In this document: positions 57,635 to 64,000 of the stretch, in pieces
How the letters are laid out: the number at the start of each line of letters is the position of its first letter
Position numbering within the stretch: the first letter of the stretch is position 1
DNA from: Marinobacter pelagius
GTDB taxonomy: Bacteria > Pseudomonadota > Gammaproteobacteria > Pseudomonadales > Oleiphilaceae
Length of the DNA stretch: 64,000 nucleotides
NCBI RefSeq assembly: GCF_900114925.1
Contig: NZ_FOUR01000010.1
Location: 55,093 to 119,092 of the forward strand
Reading direction: 5' to 3'
Notes under the pieces: generated by a model
Seen by the model: the letters and a program-made list of their open reading frames with translations, nothing else
What the model was told of the DNA's origin: nothing
Databases searched by the model: none
Program-made: the position numbers and the translations under genes

Positions 57635-59227
57635 TTATGGGTTCTTGATGTACGCGTTCTTGCGCAGGTAGAACCACCAGTTAACCACCAGGCACACGGA
57701 GTAGAACACCGCGAAGCCGTACATGGCTACCTCCGGTGTACCGGCCTGGATTTCCTGGCCCATGACCCGGGGGGCAATGAAAGCGCCGTAGGCGGCGACG
57801 GCGGAGGTCCAACCCAGGACCGGTCCCTTCTGCTGCTGGTCGAAGATGAAACCGATGCTGCGGAAGGTGGAGCCGTTACCGATGCCGCTGGCGGCAAACA
57901 TGATAATGAACAGGATCAGGAACAGGGCGAAGTAGCTGTTCGGATCGGTGGAGTTGTAGGCCAGCATCATCACGTAACCGGTTGCCACGGAAGCGACCAC
58001 CATGATCACAGAGATAATCTGGGTCACGATGGAGCCGCCCATCTTGTCGGAAATCCAGCCGCCCACCGGACGTATCAGGGCACCCACGAACGGTCCCATC
58101 CAGGCCCAGGTCAGAGCGCTTGGGGCATCCGGGTTGACCACGCGGGTCATGGTGCCGTCGGCACCTACTTCCATCATGTTGCCGAAGATAACGCTGATGG
58201 ACAGTGGCAGGGCTGCGGAGAAGCCGATGAAGGAGCCGAAGGTGAGGATGTAAAGCACGGTCATGGACCAGGTGTGCTTGTTACTGAAGATGGCAAACTG
58301 CTTCTTGATGTTGGGCTGGATATCACCCGGAATCAGACGCAGCAGGACCACGGTCAGGATGATGGTCAGCGGCAGGGCAATCCACATATTCAGGATGCCC
58401 AGAGCCCAGACGCCGATGACGGAGGTCACTAGGCCCACACCATAAAGTCCCAGGATCTTCCCGAAGGCGGACATCGGGTTGCCCGGGTTCGGAGTAACAA
58501 CTTTCAGGTTGTTCATGCCGAACCAGCCGGCGAAGGCGAGCGGAATCAGGAACACCAGCCAGATGAAGCCGGCATTCTGGATCCAGGTCTCGGTGCCGGC
58601 ATCAATGCGGCCGATCAGGGTGCCACTGGGACTTTGAAGTTCCATGGGGCCGCCCGCAACAGCACCGAAAATGCCCACCGTCATTACCAGCGGGATCAGG
58701 ATCTGCATGGTGGTAACGCCGAAGTTACCGAGCCCGGCGTTCATCCCCAGGCCATAGCCCTGTTTGCTCTTGGGGTAGAAGGCGCTGATGTTGCTCATGG
58801 AGCAGGCGAAGTTACCGCCGCCAATACCGGAGAGCAGGGCCAGGGCCTGGAACACGATGAACGGGGTTTCCGGGTTCATCAGGGCGATACCGGTGCCCAG
58901 GGCCGGGATCATGAGCAGTGCCGTGGTCAGGAAGACCGTGTTGCGCCCGCCGGCAATCTTGATCATGAAGGATGCCGGAATCCGCAGGGTGGCGCCGGAG
59001 AGACCTGCAATCGCACTCAGGGTAAACAGCTGGTCCACCGTGAACGGGAAGCCCAGGTTCTTCATCTGGGTGGTGATCATGCCCCACATCAGCCAGATGG
59101 CGAAGCCCATCAGCAGGCTGGGGATAGATATCCACAGGTTGCGAGAGGCAACGCGCTTGCCCTCCCGCTCCCAGAACTCTTCACTTTCGACATCCCAGTG
59201 TTCGATGTCTGCGTTGGTTTTAGCCAT
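57635..59227 (-). CDS. narK: NarK-type nitrate/nitrite antiporter (third copy)
   Basis: The 530-residue MFS protein has an extended hydrophilic N terminus (about 28 residues) before helix 1. It has Thr-Leu-Arg-Ile-Pro-Ala-Ser-Phe in helix 2 with the nitrate-binding Arg, Gly-Leu-Gly-Asn-Phe-Gly-Val-Thr in helix 5 and a matching glycine-rich helix in the second half. It resembles the NarK2-type antiporters. AGGAGC lies before ATG 59227, and a perfect FNR box is 99 bases upstream. Confidence 0.9.
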   Translation of the reverse strand: MAKTNADIEHWDVESEEFWEREGKRVASRNLWISIPSLLMGFAIWLMWGMITTQMKNLGFPFTVDQLFTLSAIAGLSGATLRIPASFMIKIAGGRNTVFLTTALLMIPALGTGIALMNPETPFIVFQALALLSGIGGGNFACSMSNISAFYPKSKQGYGLGMNAGLGNFGVTTMQILIPLVMTVGIFGAVAGGPMELQSPSGTLIGRIDAGTETWIQNAGFIWLVFLIPLAFAGWFGMNNLKVVTPNPGNPMSAFGKILGLYGVGLVTSVIGVWALGILNMWIALPLTIILTVVLLRLIPGDIQPNIKKQFAIFSNKHTWSMTVLYILTFGSFIGFSAALPLSISVIFGNMMEVGADGTMTRVVNPDAPSALTWAWMGPFVGALIRPVGGWISDKMGGSIVTQIISVIMVVASVATGYVMMLAYNSTDPNSYFALFLILFIIMFAASGIGNGSTFRSIGFIFDQQQKGPVLGWTSAVAAYGAFIAPRVMGQEIQAGTPEVAMYGFAVFYSVCLVVNWWFYLRKNAYIKNP

Positions 59228-59319
59228 TTTCTGCTCCTTGATTTACTGCCCTGCCACCACGGAATCCCGTGGCTCTTTGGGTTTGGTGTCATTGTGCAAA
59301 TCAAGTGGCGGAACCATTC

Positions 59320-59333
59320 TTGATATTGATCAA
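59320..59333 (-). promoter_or_regulatory. FNR-type box upstream of narK
   Basis: TTGAT-ATTG-ATCAA is an exact match to the FNR/ANR consensus. Its centre is 99 bases before the narK start. On the minus strand CACAAT near 59291-59296 is a candidate -10 box at class II spacing. Confidence 0.75.
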
Positions 59334-59482
59334 GGAATCTATTGATCGAATTGTGGTGCCAAAACCCACCCTGGTTCTGTTGCCTTGAGGGCTTGTTAAA
59401 GGCTTTTAAAAACAATTAGTTGTAAGAGTTATATTTCTAAAGTGGTAGCCTTTTATGGCCTTGGCGCAGAAGGGGTAGCCAA

Positions 59483-60634
59483 TCATTTCCGACGGTTGTG
59501 AGCGGGCCGATAGAGCATCAGAAGCTGCAGGGCGACCCCCAGATAGGCCGCGCTCCAGAGCCCGGCAGACAGCCAGAGCCAGCCTGGGCTGGCGAAGGGG
59601 GTGGGGCCGGCGAGATACCGGAAAATCGCGGACAGTCCGATCAAGGCCGACAGGCTGATGGGCTGCCATCCCGGGGGCGGGCAGCGCGAGGCCCGCTGCC
59701 ACGCCAGCCGCAGCATCACGCTGACCGAAAGCGTGCCCAGGGCTCCCACCGTTATCAGGTGCAGGGCGGGAGTGGCGGGGATGCCGGCGAGCAGATGGGT
59801 GCCGGTGATCGCGGCGCCGGCGGCAAGCCAGAGATAGCCGGCCGCAAACACGAGAAGATCCGGGCGCTCCGGGCAGTGCCAAAGACGCCAGCGCAGGATC
59901 CTGACAGCAACCAGCACAGCGGCGGGCAGGAGCATGGCACCGGCCAATCTCTCAGTGGCTGCGCTCATCGCCAAACCCATGGCCAGGATCAGCAGAACAA
60001 GCAGCGCGCCCTCAATCCTCGGCTGGACCCTGGCCTCAAGGGGAATGTCTTTCTTCTCCAGAGTGCCGGCGACCGCCGGCGCGATGATCCGGCCACCCAT
60101 AAAGGTCATTAACAGCAGCAGGCCGAGGACGGCAGATTGCAGGAGTCGGGTCCGGTCCGGCATCAGCCCGTCCGGGCCGACCAGTTCCACGACCCAGAAA
60201 CCCGGCACCATCAGGCACAGCACCAGGATCAGGGGGCCGGCTATTTTGTTGCGCCATTTCTTGGCGGCGTTGAACCGGGGCACCACGTAACGGGCCAGGA
60301 GCAGGGCAAAGGCGGGACTCAGCAGTTGGGCGGGCCAGCTGTCCGGCGCCAGCAGCCAGGTGATTCGTGCCAGCAGCCACAGGATGAACAGGGTGGTCAG
60401 TATCCGGCGGGGCTGGGGGCCAAGCGTATAGCCGGCAATCAACGCCAGGGCAAAACCGAAGATCAGTTCGTGGGCGTGACCGGCTCCCAAAAGTCCCGGT
60501 GGCCAGCCAGTGCCGGACAATACCCCGTGGATGGACAGTGGCACGGCCAGGGCCGCCAGAATGGCTGCAGCCGGAAAGAACAGCCAGAACGCATGAATAT
60601 TTTTAGCGGGGCGGGCGGACTTGTCCGAGGTCAT
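59483..60634 (-). CDS. NnrS family membrane protein (second copy)
   Basis: The 383-residue protein has about 12 membrane helices and the NnrS N-terminal motif Gly-His-Ala-His-Glu-Leu-Ile-Phe-Gly-Phe (residues about 46-55), then Gly-Gly-Arg-Ile-Ile-Ala-Pro-Ala and Leu-His-Leu-Ile-Thr-Val-Gly-Ala-Leu-Gly. It is a paralogue of the protein at 50034. It lies among nitrate transporters, which supports a role in NO or denitrification stress. Confidence 0.86.
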   Translation of the reverse strand: MTSDKSARPAKNIHAFWLFFPAAAILAALAVPLSIHGVLSGTGWPPGLLGAGHAHELIFGFALALIAGYTLGPQPRRILTTLFILWLLARITWLLAPDSWPAQLLSPAFALLLARYVVPRFNAAKKWRNKIAGPLILVLCLMVPGFWVVELVGPDGLMPDRTRLLQSAVLGLLLLMTFMGGRIIAPAVAGTLEKKDIPLEARVQPRIEGALLVLLILAMGLAMSAATERLAGAMLLPAAVLVAVRILRWRLWHCPERPDLLVFAAGYLWLAAGAAITGTHLLAGIPATPALHLITVGALGTLSVSVMLRLAWQRASRCPPPGWQPISLSALIGLSAIFRYLAGPTPFASPGWLWLSAGLWSAAYLGVALQLLMLYRPAHNRRK

Positions 60635-60708
60635 CTGCTGTCCTTGACCGGTAGGTGGTGCAGGGCTAACAGTTAAAAGTATCGGAGGCCGATCTGTAAA
60701 GGTGCATC

Positions 60709-61272
60709 ATGAATATTACACAACTCGCTCGTCTGCCATTCTCCGGCAATGGCGCCTGGTCGGAACTGCGGCGCCTGAACCTCTCCATTCCGTTTCTGGC
60801 CTGGGTCGTGGTGGTACCCATGTCGTTCCTGCCGCCGGTCCTGCTCTATTACGCCGGTACCCAGTACGGGGACAGCTTTATTCAGGGCTTCGGTGGTAAG
60901 GAATGGCGTTTCATCACCACAATCCTGTTCCTGGCGGAGCTGCTCACGTTCTTCGTCATGGGGTGGCTGATCCACGCTGTGCTTGAGAGCCACAAGCTGG
61001 AAGTCAGTTACCGGGATGCCTATCTCCTGGCCGCCATCGCGCCGCTGCCCCTGTGGCTGTCGTCATTGGCGTTGCTGGTGCCGGCGCTGGCGGTAAGCGT
61101 GGTAGCGGTGTTTGCCGGATTGTTCCTGTCCTGCGCGCTGGTGTATCAGGGCTTGCGTTCAATCTGTGATCGCAAGGACAACGATGTCGAGATGATGTCG
61201 GCTACCTACACCATTATGGCCGCGTCCCTGCTGGCCTGGGGTGTGCTGATGGCCATGGTCTGGGCGTTCTGA
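60709..61272 (+). CDS. Yip1-family membrane protein
   Basis: The 187-residue product has five hydrophobic segments and fits the bacterial Yip1 family: an N-terminal amphipathic start, then Trp-Val-Val-Val-Val-Pro-Met, a long polar loop, and helix-rich C-terminal half. The family function in bacteria is unknown. ATG 60709 lies in the gap from divergent nnrS. Its stop is adjacent to the stop of the convergent HlyIII gene. Confidence 0.8.
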   Translation: MNITQLARLPFSGNGAWSELRRLNLSIPFLAWVVVVPMSFLPPVLLYYAGTQYGDSFIQGFGGKEWRFITTILFLAELLTFFVMGWLIHAVLESHKLEVSYRDAYLLAAIAPLPLWLSSLALLVPALAVSVVAVFAGLFLSCALVYQGLRSICDRKDNDVEMMSATYTIMAASLLAWGVLMAMVWAF

Positions 61273-61962
61273 TCAGGCAGCGTGCGGCAGAACGCCGTAG
61301 TAGATGGCGCTGAAGTGGCAGGCGCTGCCGCCGATGACAAACAGGTGCCAGATCGCATGCATGTAAGGGATGCGGTCTGCCAGGTAGAAGGCCACGCCGG
61401 CGGTGTAGACCACGCCGCCGGCGATGGTCAGGTTCAGCGCTGTTTCACTCAGGCTCGCCACCAGGTCCGATGAGGCAAAGGTGATTAGCCAGCCCATGGC
61501 AATGTAGATTCCTACCCGTGCCAGCTTGAATCGGTTCTTGAAGATGACTTTGAGAATTACCCCGGTCACTGCCAGCGACCAGATCACCGCAAACAGGGTC
61601 CAGCCCACGGTGCCCCGCATGTTTACCAGAAGGAACGGTGTGTAGGTACCGGCGATCAGCAGGAAGATGGCACAGTGATCCAGAGTCTTGAAGGCCCGCT
61701 TCAGCTCCGGCCGTCGGGCGCCGTGATAAAGCGCAGAGGCCAGGTACAGAAGGATCAGGGAAGCCCCGAAAATACTGAAGCTGACGATCTTCCAGGCGTC
61801 GCCGGACTGACTCGCGCCGGCAATCAGGGCCACCGTACCGATAACGCTGAGCAAAGCACCGATGCCATGGGTGGCACTGTTCAGCCACTCCTCGATTCGA
61901 TGGTGAATGGAGTCAACAGTCTGTTGTGTGTGGGTCATTGCTGGAGATTCCGGATTAGCCAT
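61273..61962 (-). CDS. Hemolysin III / PAQR-family membrane protein
   Basis: The 229-residue protein (221 if ATG 61938 is used) has seven membrane helices and the PAQR/HlyIII pattern: Asn-Ser-Ala-Thr-His-Gly-Ile-Gly-Ala in helix 1, Leu-Asp-His-Cys-Ala-Ile-Phe near the middle and His-Ala-Ile-Trp-His-Leu-Phe-Val in the last helices, with metal-binding His residues. Bacterial PAQR proteins sense or adjust membrane fluidity. A GCGTACA/TGTACGC palindrome lies 18 bases upstream of 61962. Confidence 0.9.
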   Translation of the reverse strand: MANPESPAMTHTQQTVDSIHHRIEEWLNSATHGIGALLSVIGTVALIAGASQSGDAWKIVSFSIFGASLILLYLASALYHGARRPELKRAFKTLDHCAIFLLIAGTYTPFLLVNMRGTVGWTLFAVIWSLAVTGVILKVIFKNRFKLARVGIYIAMGWLITFASSDLVASLSETALNLTIAGGVVYTAGVAFYLADRIPYMHAIWHLFVIGGSACHFSAIYYGVLPHAA

Positions 61963-61979
61963 AGGTCTAAGGTACTTCA

Positions 61980-61995
61980 GCGTACAGTTGTACGC
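61980..61995. promoter_or_regulatory. GCGTACA-GT-TGTACGC palindrome, possible TetR/FabR-type operator
   Basis: Two 7-base arms pair perfectly around a 2-base centre, in the gap between the divergent PAQR gene and wrbA. The core AGCGTACA-x2-TGTACGC resembles FabR operators of fatty-acid genes. A PAQR-type fluidity protein would be a sensible target. Confidence 0.45.
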
Positions 61996-62124
61996 AATGG
62001 TGGCGGATGAACATTCCGTGACCATGTTCAGAAAATCTGAACAAGGCATCGGAAAACTTCCGGTTTCATGGTCATCCAGCTGGCAGTAACCTTCCGTACA
62101 TACTTAAACAACCGGAGGTTACCG

Positions 62125-62724
62125 ATGGCGAAAGTTCTTGTCCTTTACCATTCCATGTACGGTCACATTGAAACCATGGCAGAAACCGTGGCCGAAGGTG
62201 CGCGCAGTGTTGAAGGCGCGGACGTGGTGATCAAGCGGGTGCCGGAAACCATGCCGGAGCAGGCCTTCCTGAATGCTGGTGGAAAGGCGGACCAGGAAGC
62301 CGCGGTTGCCGACCCGCAGGAACTGGCCAACTACGATGCCATCATCTTCGGCACGCCGACCCGCTTCGGCAACATGTCCGGCCAGATGCGCAATTTCCTG
62401 GACCAGACCGGCGGTCTCTGGGCCGAAGGCAAACTGCACGGCAAGGTGGCAAGTGTATTTGCCTCCACCGGCACCGGCGGCGGCCAGGAACAGACCATTA
62501 CCTCCTTCTGGACCACCCTGGCCCACCACGGCATGGTCATCGTGCCGCTGGGCTATGGCATTCCGGAGTTTTTCGACATTTCGGAGACCAATGGTGGCAC
62601 CCCTTATGGCGCGACCACCATCGCCGGCGGAGACGGTTCACGTCAGCCGAGTGAAAAGGAAATCGCCATTGCCCGGTTCCAGGGCAAGCACGTGGCTGAA
62701 CTGGCGGTGAAGCTTCACGGTTAA
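62125..62724 (+). CDS. wrbA: NAD(P)H:quinone oxidoreductase WrbA
   Basis: WrbA reduces quinones by two electrons using FMN. The 199-residue flavodoxin-like protein has [15 protein letters not shown] and Ser-Thr-Gly-Thr-Gly-Gly-Gly-Gln-Glu, typical of type IV oxidoreductases. The start ATG 62125 has GGAGG upstream; the frame is open back to 62068 without support. A strong terminator follows. Confidence 0.96.
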   Translation: MAKVLVLYHSMYGHIETMAETVAEGARSVEGADVVIKRVPETMPEQAFLNAGGKADQEAAVADPQELANYDAIIFGTPTRFGNMSGQMRNFLDQTGGLWAEGKLHGKVASVFASTGTGGGQEQTITSFWTTLAHHGMVIVPLGYGIPEFFDISETNGGTPYGATTIAGGDGSRQPSEKEIAIARFQGKHVAELAVKLHG

Positions 62725-62757
62725 TCGATATTGCTCTGCAAAGCGTTGAGCGGTTTT

Positions 62758-62789
62758 GGGCAGTCAGGATTCCTGGCTGCCCTTTTTTT
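62758..62789 (+). terminator. Rho-independent terminator of wrbA
   Basis: GGGCAG(T/C)CAGGA and TCCTGGCTGCCC form a long stem with almost no loop, followed by seven T. It ends wrbA 10 bases before the convergent regulator gene. Confidence 0.9.
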
Positions 62790-62798
62790 GTGCCCGGA

Positions 62799-63509
62799 TC
62801 AGCGAGCGGCCCGGTCAGCGGCACCGGTTTTCAGCCGCGAGAAGGTTGCCGGCACCACCCCCAGCCAGGAGGCCAGCTGGTTGTCCGGCACCCGTCGAAC
62901 CAGCTCCGGGTACTCTTCCAACAACAGCTTGTAGCGTTCGCTCGCCGGCATGGTGTGTTTCCGGAACTCCCTCATACTGGTCAGCTCCGCCAGCTCCTCG
63001 GTCAATGCCAGGGCAAAGCGGGGCCAGAGGCCATCGCCGTGGGACTGGATGGCAGATCGGAAGGCGGCAAAGTCCGCGACCCAGAGAGTCGCCGGTGTGC
63101 TGGAGGTCAGGCACAGGGTATTGCGCACCGTCCGGCTGCGGCCGAAGACCGGCCACACCAGGTCGCCCTCGGAGAAGAAGTGGTGTACGGAGATTTTGCC
63201 ATTGGGCGCTTCCCGGAACAGCCTCAGGATGCCGTACTGGATGAGATAGACGTTTCCCCAGGGGGAATCGTGTTTTTCCAGGTTCGTCTCGCCATCGATC
63301 CGGCGCTGATGGAACAGGCGGGTCAGGTCGCCGAGGAATCGGGCTTCCGGGCTATGCTGGTCGTTGCCCAGACGAATACCGAACACCCGGCTGAGGCCGT
63401 TAAGCAGAGCGACTTCGGCGGGAGCGCTGTCCTGCTGAATGATGTCAGAGTTGTTTTCGCCCAGCATGCAGGGGGCGGAGGAAACGTCTGGCCTGAAGAT
63501 GCTGTTCAT
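62799..63509 (-). CDS. Crp/Fnr-family transcriptional regulator
   Basis: The 236-residue product has a cyclic-nucleotide-binding-like domain (about 60-150) with Tyr-Leu-Ile-Gln-Tyr-Gly-Ile-Leu-Arg-Leu-Phe and Gly-Asp-Leu-Val-Trp, and a C-terminal HTH (about 205-230) with Gln-Leu-Ala-Ser-Trp-Leu-Gly-Val-Val-Pro-Ala-Thr-Phe-Ser-Arg. The four-Cys cluster of FNR is absent, and the glycines and Arg of cAMP binding are not obvious. The ligand is unknown. It could be the NO- or nitrate-linked regulator of the local FNR-type boxes, but this is untested. Confidence 0.88.
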   Translation of the reverse strand: MNSIFRPDVSSAPCMLGENNSDIIQQDSAPAEVALLNGLSRVFGIRLGNDQHSPEARFLGDLTRLFHQRRIDGETNLEKHDSPWGNVYLIQYGILRLFREAPNGKISVHHFFSEGDLVWPVFGRSRTVRNTLCLTSSTPATLWVADFAAFRSAIQSHGDGLWPRFALALTEELAELTSMREFRKHTMPASERYKLLLEEYPELVRRVPDNQLASWLGVVPATFSRLKTGAADRAAR

Positions 63510-63645
63510 GGTTCTGACCCCGATTGGACTATGGGTAAATTATGGTATCAGAAAAGCATCTTTTGAAATGACTTAAATCATTAAGGCTTTTTCACTGAGT
63601 CGATTTAGGTCGGTAGCTTTGGGCTGCGGAGGGGCCCGCCAAGAC

Positions 63646-63671
63646 GGGGTCAGATGAACGCTTTCATCTGA
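63646..63671. repeat. Palindromic repeat copy H, interrupted by an IS110-family element
   Basis: A single unit starts at 63646 with GGGGTCAGA, inner arms GATGAA/TTCATC, and stops after TCTGA at 63671 where ACCCC-type bases should follow. The IS110 element begins directly after. Confidence 0.85.
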
Positions 63672-64000
63672 AAATCATGTAGCCAGCCTCCCATAGTCCG
63701 TCATCCGGAGTAGGCTGGTAGTTGGCAAACACACTGCCGCTACAGGAGGCTGACATGACTCTATTCTGCGCCATCGACCTGCATTCAAACAATAGTGTCG
63801 CTGTCGTTCTTGATGAGAATGACAGCGTGCTTTATCAGGAACGTCTACCTAACGACCTGCCCACCATCGAGCGGGCGCTGCAGCCTTTCCAGAACGATCT
63901 CTACGGGGTTGCGGTGGAGTCGACCTTCAACTGGTACTGGCTGGTGGACGGCCTACAAGCGGCCGGTCACCACGTCATGCTGGTCAACACGCATGCGGTG
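63672..64000 (+). mobile_element. IS110-family insertion sequence, left part only
   Basis: The element begins at about 63672, right after the cut repeat, and runs off the window. The region before the transposase start is only about 83 bases and has an AGCCAGCCT...AGGCTGG hairpin. IS1111-type members of IS110 have a short left end and carry the guide (bridge) RNA at the right end, so this is probably that type. The right end is outside the window. Confidence 0.8.
63755..64000 (+). CDS. IS110-family DEDD transposase (N-terminal part)
   Basis: The 82 visible residues match the DEDD transposase/recombinase of IS110-family elements: Cys-Ala-Ile-Asp-Leu-His-Ser-Asn with the first catalytic Asp, Tyr-Gly-Val-Ala-Val-Glu-Ser-Thr with the Glu, and Trp-Tyr-Trp-Leu-Val-Asp-Gly-Leu. 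ATG 63755 has AGGAGG 8 bases upstream. The rest lies beyond the window. Confidence 0.9.
   Translation, partial: MTLFCAIDLHSNNSVAVVLDENDSVLYQERLPNDLPTIERALQPFQNDLYGVAVESTFNWYWLVDGLQAAGHHVMLVNTHAV

Overview
The window looks like the chromosome of a marine gammaproteobacterium, most likely Marinobacter or a close relative. This is inferred from gene content and order (hisBHAF, yggX-mutY-asmA, gpmI/yibN-like/secB/trmL, sufBCDSATE, fabAB, several NarK/NnrS genes) and the GC-rich housekeeping DNA. No database search was possible, so genus-level naming is an inference.

Layout: (1) 1-3.1 kb is ordinary chromosome: the tail of a possible ParA-type ATPase, a small unknown protein, a Ca/Na antiporter and a frameshifted MFS gene. 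(2) 3.2-4.5 kb is an IS3-family element whose transposase has lost two of its three catalytic acids and whose right end is duplicated in tandem. (3) 4.6-18.5 kb is a visibly AT-richer defence island that stops just short of a tRNA-Phe gene. It holds a Vsr nuclease, a C5-cytosine methyltransferase and an AspBHI-like endonuclease on the + strand. Convergent to these is a tightly coupled three-gene operon (630, 431 and 1672 aa) that resembles DptF-DptG-DptH, the restriction arm of phosphorothioation systems, but with no modification genes in view. A second tightly coupled three-gene operon follows: a TIGR04255-like protein, a protein with a possible membrane segment and helix-turn-helix, and a protein with a QSCDLAH motif. 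I cannot match it to a described system. (4) 18.9-40 kb is housekeeping: tRNA-Phe, yggX, mutY, asmA, hisBHAF, a deacetylase, ctpA-like, envC, gpmI, yibN-like, secB, trmL, thiolase, folM-like, cca, a TraF-like outer-membrane protein and the 3' part of the suf operon. Its intergenic gaps carry 21 copies of a 30-bp palindromic repeat in small, regularly spaced arrays; a 22nd copy, interrupted by an IS110-family element, lies at 63.6 kb. (5) 40-49.3 kb has the rest of suf, a U32 protein, an AraC-type regulator and fabB-fabA. (6) 49.5-63.5 kb is rich in nitrate/NO-related functions: two NnrS proteins, three NarK-type transporters, a universal stress protein, a Crp/Fnr regulator and two FNR-type boxes. 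It also has an ion channel, a PAQR/HlyIII protein and WrbA. (7) The window ends inside an IS110-family transposase.

How parts work together: the suf genes form one Fe-S assembly operon with a good IscR type-1 site upstream. hisBHAF makes imidazole glycerol phosphate. fabA and fabB make unsaturated fatty acids. The two FNR-type boxes sit at nearly the same distance from uspA-narK and from the third narK, which suggests shared anaerobic control. The defence island carries three probably independent anti-phage modules.
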